Assembly (NCBI RefSeq): GCF_026642255.1
Contig: NZ_CP113264.1
Coordinates: 3,286,001 to 3,350,000, forward strand
From: Streptomonospora nanhaiensis
GTDB lineage: Bacteria > Actinomycetota > Actinomycetes > Streptosporangiales > Streptosporangiaceae
Direction of reading: 5' to 3'
DNA length: 64,000 nt
The position numbers and the translations under genes were made by a program. Position 1 is the first letter of the stretch; the number at the start of each line of letters is the position of its first letter. Below, piece by piece: positions 57,468 to 64,000 of the stretch. The notes under the pieces were generated by a model. The model was not told the DNA's origin. It worked only from the letters and a program-made list of their open reading frames with translations, and did not search any database.

Positions 57468-58124
57468 TCAGGGGCCGGTGTTGGGGCGGATGAGTCCGGC
57501 GTCGTAGGCGGCGATGACGGCTTGGGTGCGGTCGCGGGCGCCGAGTTTGGTGAGGGTGTTGGAGACGTGGGTCTTGACGGTCTGCACCCCCAGGAAGAGG
57601 CGGTCGGCGATCTCGGCGTTGGTCATGCCCTGGGCCATGAGGGTGAGGGTCTGGGATTCGCGTTCGGTGAGGGTGGCGACCGCGCGTGCGGCGGGGGTGG
57701 GGGCGGCGGGCCGGGTGGCGGCCAGGTGGCGCAGGGCGGTGGGGAAGAGCAGGGTCTGGCCGCGGTGGGCGATGCGCAGGGCGGCGAGGATGTCCTCGGG
57801 CGGGGTGCGCTTGAGGAGGAAGCCGACGGCTCCGGCGCGCAGGGCGTCCCAGACGTGGTCGTCGTTGTCGAAGGTGGTGAGGACGATGACGCGGGGCGGG
57901 TCGGTGAGGGTGGTGTGCAGGGTGCGGGTGGCCTGGATGCCGTCCAGGTGGGGCATGCGCACGTCCATCAGGACCAGGTCGGGGCGGGTGCGGCGCACGA
58001 GGTCGGGGACCTCGGAGCCGTCGGCGGCCTGGCCGGTGACCTCCATGTCGGGTTCGGCGTCGATGAGGGCGGCCAGGCCGGCGCGGATGAGTGCTTCGTC
58101 GTCGACCAGGTTGATGCCGATCAC
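57468..58124 (-). CDS. NarL/LuxR-type response regulator
   Basis: A 218-residue regulator: receiver residues D8-D9, phospho-acceptor D54 in LVLMDVRMPHLDG, and lysine in GFLLKRTP. The LuxR HTH is LTERESQTLTLMAQGMTNAEI. The GTG at 58124 shares GTGA with the kinase stop and sits after GGAAAGAA. An ATG at 58139 in the same frame is an alternative. It pairs with the kinase directly upstream, like DesR or LiaR-type systems. Confidence 0.88.
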   Translation of the reverse strand: MIGINLVDDEALIRAGLAALIDAEPDMEVTGQAADGSEVPDLVRRTRPDLVLMDVRMPHLDGIQATRTLHTTLTDPPRVIVLTTFDNDDHVWDALRAGAVGFLLKRTPPEDILAALRIAHRGQTLLFPTALRHLAATRPAAPTPAARAVATLTERESQTLTLMAQGMTNAEIADRLFLGVQTVKTHVSNTLTKLGARDRTQAVIAAYDAGLIRPNTGP

Positions 58125-59401
58125 GGTTGTTCTTTCCATGTCAGGTGCAGGGTGAGCTGCCAGGTGCGGTCGTGGGGGCGGGCGGTGAGGGTGCCGCCGA
58201 GCAGGTGGGCGCGTTCGCGCATGCCGGTGATGCCGCGTCCGCCGCGGGGGCGGCGGAGGGTGCGGGTGGGGGGCAGGGGGTTGGTGACGGTGAGGGTGAG
58301 GCTGGTGGGTGTGGTCTGCAGGCGCAGGGTGAGGGGTTGGCCGGGGGCGTGGCGCAGGGCGTTGGTGAGGGCCTCCTGGCTGATGCGGTAGGTCTCGCGG
58401 GAGAGCAGGGCGGGGACGCGGGCGGGGTCGCCGCTGACGTGGCAGGTCAGGTCGGTGCCGGTGTGCTGGGTGGCGTGGGCCAGGTGGGGCAGGTGGGTCA
58501 GGTCGGGGGGTGTGGTGCGGGGGGCGGCGGTGTCCTCGCGCAGCAGGCCCAGGGCGTGGTCGAGGTCGGCGGTGGCGGTGCGGGCCTGGTCGGCGATGTG
58601 GGTGAGGGCCTGGCGGGCGAACTCGGGGTCGGTGTCGAGCAGGCGTGCGGCGGTGGCGGCCTGGAGGGTGACCACGGACAGGGCGTGGCCCAGGGAGTCG
58701 TGGAGTTCGCGGGCCAGGCGGTTGCGTTCGGCGAGGGTGTGGGCGTGGGCCTGGGCGGCGGCCAGGCGTTCGGTGGGCGAGGGGCCCAGCAGGCGGGGTG
58801 CGGCCAGGGCGAGCAGGTGGCCGGCCAGGGCGACGGTGTAGAGGAGGGCGGCGAGCAGGAGCAGGCCCAGCAGGGGGGCGGCCAGGAGCTGGGTGCGGGT
58901 GAGTTCTCCGTGGCCGGTGAAGGTCAGGGGGCCCTGGGCGGTGGTGTGGGGGCCGGGGGCCAGGGGCGCGGCGGCCAGGAGGGCGGCTTCGGTGAGGGCG
59001 GTCATGGTGAGCAGGCACACGGCCAGGCCCAGGACCATGTGCAGGCACAGGAAGGCGCTGGTGCGGGCGGTGCTGCGCCAGGTGGCGGCGGGTGCGGGCC
59101 GCTCGGTGAGGGGTCCGCGCAGCAGGGCGCGGGCCAGGTGGATCTGGGCGTTGCGCACGCCGGGGATGCGGGCGGTGGCGGCGACGGCGGTCAGGGCCAG
59201 GGCGGCGGTCAGGACCCAGACGGCGGGGCCGGGGGATGCGCCAACGTCGACGGTGCGGCCGTTCTGGGCCAGGAGCGAGGCCAGGACGAGGGCGGCCATG
59301 GCGTAGGGGGTCAGGAGCGCGCCGCCGATGACGAGGTGGGCCCAGCGGCGGTAGGTGTGGGCGCTGGTGAGCGGGTGCAGGAGCGGGGTGAGGTGGCGCA
59401 C
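58121..59401 (-). CDS. sensor histidine kinase (HisKA_3, DesK/LiaS-type)
   Basis: A 426-residue membrane kinase. Four to five TM segments lie in the first about 210 residues (LVIGGALLTPYAMAALVLAS, VLTAALALTAVAATA, HMVLGLAVCLLTMTALTEAA, LLGLLLLAALLYTVALAG). The phospho-histidine is in RLARELHDSLGHALSVV and the HATPase has RGGRGITGMRERA. The start is uncertain: the GTG at 59401 has no clear ribosome binding site, and the ATG at 59521 would add 40 low-complexity residues. It overlaps the regulator by 4 bp. Confidence 0.85.
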   Translation of the reverse strand: MRHLTPLLHPLTSAHTYRRWAHLVIGGALLTPYAMAALVLASLLAQNGRTVDVGASPGPAVWVLTAALALTAVAATARIPGVRNAQIHLARALLRGPLTERPAPAATWRSTARTSAFLCLHMVLGLAVCLLTMTALTEAALLAAAPLAPGPHTTAQGPLTFTGHGELTRTQLLAAPLLGLLLLAALLYTVALAGHLLALAAPRLLGPSPTERLAAAQAHAHTLAERNRLARELHDSLGHALSVVTLQAATAARLLDTDPEFARQALTHIADQARTATADLDHALGLLREDTAAPRTTPPDLTHLPHLAHATQHTGTDLTCHVSGDPARVPALLSRETYRISQEALTNALRHAPGQPLTLRLQTTPTSLTLTVTNPLPPTRTLRRPRGGRGITGMRERAHLLGGTLTARPHDRTWQLTLHLTWKEQP

Positions 59402-59582
59402 GTGGGTGATCGTGGCACAGGCGGGTGGTGGTGCGCCTCCCTCCGGGGGGTGAGGCGGGTGGGGCCGCTCCCCCGGGCGGCGGGGGCGGGGGTGTCGCGC
59501 CGACCACATTCGTGGGGTCATGGGCTGTTTATTGTGGGGTCGGTGCACGTGGGGGGCCGGTGCTGCTCCTAGTGTGGGGCTG

Positions 59583-61055
59583 GTGACGAGCAGTGTGACG
59601 CCGCCCGGTGGGGCGGCCAAGGAGACAGGCGACACGGGCGCGGGGCTGGCGCACTCGCTGAGGCGGCGCCACATGGCGCTGATCGCGATCGGCGGGTCGG
59701 TGGGCGCGGGGCTGTTCATCGGCTCCGGTGCGGTCATCCGGATGGCGGGGCCGGCGGCGGTGGTGTCCTACGTGCTGGCCGGCGCCCTGGTGTTCCTCAC
59801 CTTGCGCGCCCTGGGCGAGATGGTGGTGGCGGTCCCCGCGGGGGGTTCGTTCTCCGACTACGCCCGGTTGGCGTTCGGCCCCTGGGCGGGGTTCACGATC
59901 GGCTGGGTGTACTGGTGGATGTACGCGGTGCTGGTGGCCGCGGAGTCGGTGGCCGGGGCGGCGATCCTGGGCCGGTGGGTGCCGGGGGTGCCCGGGTGGG
60001 CGCTGGCGCTGCTGGTGCTGTTGTCGATGACGGTGGCCAACCTGGTGTCGGTGCGTTTCTTCGCCGAGACCGAGTCGTTCTTCTCCCTGGTCAAGGTGGC
60101 CACGATCGTGGCGTTCCTGCTGATCGGCGGGTTGTGGGCGCTGGGGCTGTGGAGCGGCTCGGACGGGTCGGGGGTCTCCAACCTGTGGGAGCACGGCGGG
60201 TTCGCGCCCCAGGGGTGGGTGGCGGTGCTGGCGGCCACGGTCGTGGTGCTGTTCGCCTTCGGCGGGGTGGAGATCATCACCGTGGCGGCGGGTGAGAGCG
60301 CCGAGCCCGAGCGGGGTGTGGCCTCGGCGGTGACCAACGTGCTGTGGCGGATCGGGCTGTTCTACGTGGCCTCGATCGTGGTCGTGGTGATGGTGCTGCC
60401 CTGGCACACGGTGGACCCGGCCCTGAGCCCGTTCGTGGCGGTGATGGAGCGCGTGGGGGTGCCGGGCGCGGCGCTGATCATGGAGGTGGTGGTCTTCGTG
60501 GCGGTGCTGAGCGTGCTGAACGCGGCGATGTACACCTCCTCGCGGATGCTGTTCACGCTCACGCGCCAGGGGGACGCCCCGCGGGTGCTGCGGGGGGTGA
60601 ACCGGCGCGGTGTGCCGGTGCGGGCGATCCTGCTGGGCACGGTGGTGGGGTACGCGGCGGCGGTGGCCGACTACCTGTGGCCGGGCCGGGTGTTTCCGTT
60701 CCTGGTGGCCTCGATCGGCGCGATCCTGCTGATCCTGTTCCTGACGATCTGCGCCTCCCAGCTGGTGCTGGGTGGGCGGGTGCGCCGTCGTGAGCCCGAG
60801 CGCCTGTCGTTGCGGATGTGGGCGTTCCCGTATCTGACGTGGGTTGTGCTGGCGGGGCTGGTGACGATCTTCGTGGCGATGGTGGTGATCCCCGACCAGC
60901 GCCAGGCGCTGTGGGCGTCGGTGGGTTCGGTGGTGGTGGCGCTGGTGGCGTACGCGTTCCGGCGCCGGTGGGGGTCCAGGCCCTCGGACCGGGTGCTGGA
61001 GCTGGCGGGCCGGCCCGGGGCGGAGGGGCTCAGGCGCGATCCCGCGGCCCCTTGA
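59583..61055 (+). CDS. amino-acid permease (APC family)
   Basis: A 490-residue APC-superfamily transporter with 12 TM segments. Landmarks are RRRHMALIAIGGSVGAGLFI in TM1 (the substrate-binding GSxGxGLF), FAFGGVEIITVAAGESAEPE in TM6, and SSRMLFTLTRQGDAP. It is of the GabP/AnsP/LysP type; the substrate is not fixed. A TAGTGT hexamer ends 7 nt before the GTG at 59583, so a leaderless start is likely and is chosen over the in-frame ATG at 59520. Confidence 0.87.
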   Translation: MTSSVTPPGGAAKETGDTGAGLAHSLRRRHMALIAIGGSVGAGLFIGSGAVIRMAGPAAVVSYVLAGALVFLTLRALGEMVVAVPAGGSFSDYARLAFGPWAGFTIGWVYWWMYAVLVAAESVAGAAILGRWVPGVPGWALALLVLLSMTVANLVSVRFFAETESFFSLVKVATIVAFLLIGGLWALGLWSGSDGSGVSNLWEHGGFAPQGWVAVLAATVVVLFAFGGVEIITVAAGESAEPERGVASAVTNVLWRIGLFYVASIVVVVMVLPWHTVDPALSPFVAVMERVGVPGAALIMEVVVFVAVLSVLNAAMYTSSRMLFTLTRQGDAPRVLRGVNRRGVPVRAILLGTVVGYAAAVADYLWPGRVFPFLVASIGAILLILFLTICASQLVLGGRVRRREPERLSLRMWAFPYLTWVVLAGLVTIFVAMVVIPDQRQALWASVGSVVVALVAYAFRRRWGSRPSDRVLELAGRPGAEGLRRDPAAP

Positions 61056-61385
61056 GGGGGTGCGGGGCCGGTGGTGGCCGGCCCTGTGGTGTGCGGCGGG
61101 GGCCGTCGTCCGGGTGCGGGCGGCGGCCCCCGCCGCCTGTGGGGTGCGGGGTGTTCGGGTGCGGGTGGTGTGTTCGTCGCGGGTGCGTACCGCCGCCCCG
61201 CTCCTGGGCCCGCCTCCGTGGTCCTGCCGGTGCCTGTGGTCCGCTTCGGCGGGCCCTGCGGCCCGGTGGGCGGGGTGGGGGCCCACGCGACCACTGGTGT
61301 CCGAGATGCGGTCATTTGTGTGATTTGGTGCTGAACTTGTTTTTTGTCGCTAGGGTGCTGCGCAACCCCTGAGAGGAGCACCCCC
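61056..61385. other. intergenic region, promoter of the membrane-protein gene
   Basis: 330 bp. The left 260 bp are G+C-rich with open but non-coding-looking frames. The right end (61315-61365) is A+T-rich with a T6 run and TAGGGT at about 61352-61357, a probable -10 for the following gene. Nothing else is seen. Confidence 0.4.
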
Positions 61386-61904
61386 GTGCGACACTTCGTC
61401 GGCTTCCTGTCCGGTCTGATCCTGGGTCCCGTGCTGGTCCTGGTGTGCGGATGGGCCTTCGCCCACCTGCGCGGCCTGCACGCGGCCGGCCTGGGAGCCC
61501 TGCAGGGCTCCGGGCCGGTGGCGGTCGCGGGCCTGGTGGGCGTGGGCGTCCTGGTGGCGCTGCTCGCGGTCCCCCCGCGGCTGACGCCGATGCTGCCCTT
61601 CGGCGCGGCGCTGGTCCTGGGCGCCCTGACCGCCCTGTCCCTGGTGCGGATGCCCCTGCTGGAGCGGCTGCCCCAGGTCCCCGGCGCCGAGGGAGCCCTG
61701 GTCCTGCTCCCCCTGGGCGTGTTCGTCCCGCTCGCACTCGTGCTGTTCGCCCCCCTGTTCGTGGGCGGGCGCTGGCGCCGCGAGCCCGAGGGCCCCAGCG
61801 AGGAGGAGGTGTACTTCGACGGGCTCTACGAGGAGGACGACGAGGACCGCGCTCCGCGCGCGGGCGCGCCCTCGGCCCCCCACGCCCCCCGGCACCGCGC
61901 CTGA
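61386..61904 (+). CDS. hypothetical integral membrane protein
   Basis: A 172-residue protein with four TM segments (about 5-25, 45-63, 70-90, 103-125) and a cytoplasmic acidic tail (EEEVYFDGLYEEDDED). The first TM reads FVGFLSGLILGPVLVLVCGW. I do not recognise a family. The GTG at 61386 follows AGGAG. Good coding bias and placement make it a real gene; the function is unknown. Confidence 0.75.
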   Translation: MRHFVGFLSGLILGPVLVLVCGWAFAHLRGLHAAGLGALQGSGPVAVAGLVGVGVLVALLAVPPRLTPMLPFGAALVLGALTALSLVRMPLLERLPQVPGAEGALVLLPLGVFVPLALVLFAPLFVGGRWRREPEGPSEEEVYFDGLYEEDDEDRAPRAGAPSAPHAPRHRA

Positions 61905-62104
61905 GCCCCCCGGCCCGTACTGCCCGCGGCGCCCCCGTCCGACCCCGCGGACGGGGGCGCCGCCGTGTCCGGGGGCGTTCCCGGTGCGGCGCGGTCCGGC
62001 GGCGGGTGCGCACTCCCCCGGCGGGTGCGGAGCCGTGCCCCTCCCCCCTCGGGGGGCCGGTGTGCCGGAGCGGGGCCCGCCCGGCGCGGTGAGCCGGGCG
62101 CGGG

Positions 62105-63523
62105 TCAGCGCCAGGTGGGTCCCCAGTTGGCGCTCTTGGACACCCCGGGCGGCAGGGGCGGCAGGATCCCGGTGCCGGGGGTCCCGGGGCGCCGGCCGGC
62201 CCGGCCGGGGGGCTCGGGCGCGGGGTCGGCGGACGGTGTGGGCGGTGCGGGCTCCGCAGGGCGCGGCCCGGCCGGGGGCCGGGTGTCCGGCGTCGGCAGG
62301 GGCGGCACGGGGAAGGGCTCGGTCCACGGTTCGGCCGGGGGTGCGGCGGGGGTCGGGGCCGGTGCGGGCGCCTCCTCGGCCAGGAAGCCGCGCACGCGCC
62401 CGGGCTCGGGTTCGTCCACGGCCAGGACGGGTTCGGGGATGGGGGTGTGCTCGCCCTCGTCGTCGCTGGGGATGGCGGGTTCGGCCGGGGCGACGCGCTT
62501 CCACCACAGGGCGGCCTCCTCCCGGGGCAGTTCGGACTCCACCTCCAGCCATCCGCGGACCTGGGGGTGGCGCCGTCCGGCGTTCCAGGAGCGGGGGTAG
62601 GGCTGTTCGTCCAGGACCAGGACGGGTTCGCCGTCGACGGTGGGGATCTCGGCGGGCACGCCCTCGTTCCAGACCCAGGTGCCGTCGTGGGCGACCAGGT
62701 TCCACCAGCCGCGCACGGTCTGGGCGGCGGGGTCGGGGTCGCTGTCGCGGAAGGCGGCGACCCAGCGCGGGTCGGGCGGGTCCCCGGCCAGCCCCTGGCC
62801 GCGGGGGCCGACGAGGGCGTCGGCGAGCAGGGTGTGGAGCTGGAAGTTGTCGCCGATGCCGTCGAAGAGGACGCGGAAGGCGCGCTGGGAGTGGCGGTCC
62901 ATGACCAGGGCGCTGGTGGCCTCGGTCATGCGCAGCAGGGCGCGGACCTCGTCGAACTCGTTGAGCAGGTCGCTGAGCTGGTTGGCGATGGCCATGAGTT
63001 CGGCGTGCAGGGAGGGTGTGCGGCGTACCAGGGCGCGCACGGAGGCCTCGCCGAGCATGGTGCGGGCGGCCAGGCCGTGGCGGCGGATGGTCCACCAGCA
63101 CATGGTGGCGTTGGGGGCGTCGGTGCCGAGTTCGGCGGCCACGCGGGCCTCGGCGTCGGCGGTCACGGAGTCGGGGTCGGGGGGCGGGCCGCCGCCGGTG
63201 CGCTCCCAGGCGCGGACGAAGACGATGGCGCCCTTGCCCATGGTGCGCAGGCGGTGCAGGACCTCGGGGCCGGTGGGGCCGGGGTCGGTGCCCATCTCGA
63301 CGAGGGCTCCGGCGACCACCGACAGGTCGGCGATGATGCCGGGGGCGGCGTGGTCCCCGGAGAGGAGGGGGGCCAGGGCCTCCAGGGCGAGTTCGCGCTC
63401 GGAGGCGGGGATGCGGGAGGCGAGTACGTAGACCGTGTGCACCGCCGGGGGGAAGTGGCGGGGGTCCGTGGCGACTGAGGCGTCGATCAGCTGCTGGAAC
63501 GCCCTGCGAAACTCGTCGACCAT
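62105..63523 (-). CDS. hypothetical protein with Pro-rich C-terminal region
   Basis: A 472-residue protein with no recognised enzyme motif. The first about 290 residues look like an all-helical folded domain (VDEFRRAFQQLIDASVATDP, ELMAIANQLSDLLNEFDEVR, MDRHSQRAFRVLFDGIGDNF). From about 330 on it is Pro/Ala/Glu-rich and disordered, ending SANWGPTWR. No signal peptide is seen. The ATG at 63523 follows AAAGGGGA; the frame stays open upstream but the codons look non-coding. It lies next to the recombinase at the right edge and could belong to the same element (inference). Confidence 0.72.
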   Translation of the reverse strand: MVDEFRRAFQQLIDASVATDPRHFPPAVHTVYVLASRIPASERELALEALAPLLSGDHAAPGIIADLSVVAGALVEMGTDPGPTGPEVLHRLRTMGKGAIVFVRAWERTGGGPPPDPDSVTADAEARVAAELGTDAPNATMCWWTIRRHGLAARTMLGEASVRALVRRTPSLHAELMAIANQLSDLLNEFDEVRALLRMTEATSALVMDRHSQRAFRVLFDGIGDNFQLHTLLADALVGPRGQGLAGDPPDPRWVAAFRDSDPDPAAQTVRGWWNLVAHDGTWVWNEGVPAEIPTVDGEPVLVLDEQPYPRSWNAGRRHPQVRGWLEVESELPREEAALWWKRVAPAEPAIPSDDEGEHTPIPEPVLAVDEPEPGRVRGFLAEEAPAPAPTPAAPPAEPWTEPFPVPPLPTPDTRPPAGPRPAEPAPPTPSADPAPEPPGRAGRRPGTPGTGILPPLPPGVSKSANWGPTWR

Positions 63524-63658
63524 GGGTCCGTCCCCTTTCTTACGCAACCAACCTAATGTCTCATCAGGGAAGGATCGCACTTTAACGGGTGATTTCATGT
63601 GCTGCTGGTGGGTTTGTTGACGTTTTGAGACGCCAGGGGCGTAAGGGCCCCGGGAGGC

Positions 63659-64000
63659 TCACAGCCCCAGTCGTGTGACCGCGTTGTCCTCCAGCGGGTT
63701 GGCGGTGCGGATGTAGTCGTGCACGGTGCGCGGGTTGGTCCACCGGCCCTGGCGCATGATCTCGCGGTCGGTGGCCCCGCCCAGGGCCGCCTGGGTGGCG
63801 AACCCCGCCCTCAGGGAGTGGCCCCCGAAGTCGTCGGGGTCCAGACCGGCCCGCTCGGCGTAGCGTTTGACCAGCTCGTTCACCGCCCGCCCCGACATCG
63901 CCCGCTCCCCCACCCGGCCGTGCCGGGTGACCGTGGGCAGCAGCGGGCGCTCGGAGCCGTCGGCCAGGTCGGTGCCCCGCCAGCCCTGGCACCGGTGCGC
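63659..64000 (-). CDS. tyrosine recombinase, C-terminal part (5' end outside window)
   Basis: 113 residues of a tyrosine-recombinase catalytic domain before the stop: MSGRAVNELVKRYAERAGLD, then HSLRAGFATQAALGG, the QGRWTN tryptophan box and the catalytic tyrosine in VHDYIRTAN, ending NAVTRLGL. The arrangement is the same as in the integrase at 37902-38945 (HSLRSG, QGRWSE, DTYIRP, NPIRKVGL), so both belong to one subfamily. The missing N-terminus lies right of the window. Confidence 0.88.
   Translation of the reverse strand, partial: AHRCQGWRGTDLADGSERPLLPTVTRHGRVGERAMSGRAVNELVKRYAERAGLDPDDFGGHSLRAGFATQAALGGATDREIMRQGRWTNPRTVHDYIRTANPLEDNAVTRLGL

Noticed and set aside
1-64000. CRISPR arrays, rRNA or tRNA genes
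   Set aside because: No regularly spaced repeats with unique spacers, no rRNA-like conserved stretches and no cloverleaf with a CCA or T-loop signature was recognised by reading; a tRNA scan would be needed to be certain.

Overview
The window is very G+C-rich DNA with dense, short-spaced genes, GTG starts, several apparently leaderless transcripts and actinobacterial hallmark loci: a cvnABCD conservon, a PASTA-type Ser/Thr kinase, a DosR/DosS-like pair, a DtxR/IdeR-type iron box and a TreZ. This fits an actinomycete, most likely Nocardiopsaceae (Nocardiopsis or a close relative). The genus is inferred from overall style, not from a marker gene. No rRNA, tRNA or CRISPR array was seen.

Layout. 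0-11.6 kb: a membrane Ser/Thr kinase, an RlmA-type 23S rRNA G-methyltransferase, treZ, an alpha/beta hydrolase, an Erm-type 23S rRNA A-methyltransferase with an upstream leaderless leader peptide and hairpin, a SAM methyltransferase, an APH-fold kinase, and an MFS exporter divergent from an ArsR repressor. Several of these look like antibiotic defence. 11.7-22.8 kb: a secreted DUF6351-type protein, a PPOX flavoprotein with a DevR/DevS-like pair, an SDR, a LysR/MFS divergent pair, and a MhqO/MhqD-like VOC dioxygenase-esterase operon behind an A+T-rich palindrome. 22.9-29.7 kb: a TSUP permease, an amidase, and a siderophore ABC importer (binding protein divergent from two permeases and an ATPase) with an iron box. 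29.7-33.6 kb: the cvnABCD conservon. 34-37.8 kb: PCD, VOC and Nudix genes, a Tn3-family transposase relic, and an SDR-TetR pair with foreign codon usage. 37.9-47.7 kb: a tyrosine recombinase, an acyl-CoA-ligase-like gene divergent from an acyltransferase-like gene, a chloroperoxidase-like hydrolase and the complete urtABCDE urea ABC importer. 47.7-64 kb: a small zinc-finger protein, an orphan region with two A+T-rich palindromes, an APH-like kinase, the phosphoketolase-acetate kinase (xfp-ackA) operon, a second tyrosine recombinase, an exonuclease III, another hydrolase, a methyltransferase, a NarL-type two-component system, an amino-acid permease, two hypothetical genes, and the C-terminal part of a third tyrosine recombinase at the right edge.

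The most notable signals are: (1) an erm leader region with a promoter placed for leaderless translation of a 32-residue peptide containing Arg-Leu-Arg, followed at once by a strong hairpin; (2) two separate cases in which a single cargo gene (erm, amidase) is bracketed by a 55-59 bp near-perfect direct repeat of part of the adjacent gene, both units about 1.8 kb; (3) a shift at about 34.8 kb to G-rich third positions in + strand genes, interrupted by the SDR-TetR island; (4) an orphan transcription unit at 48.3-48.9 kb bounded by two A+T palindromes.
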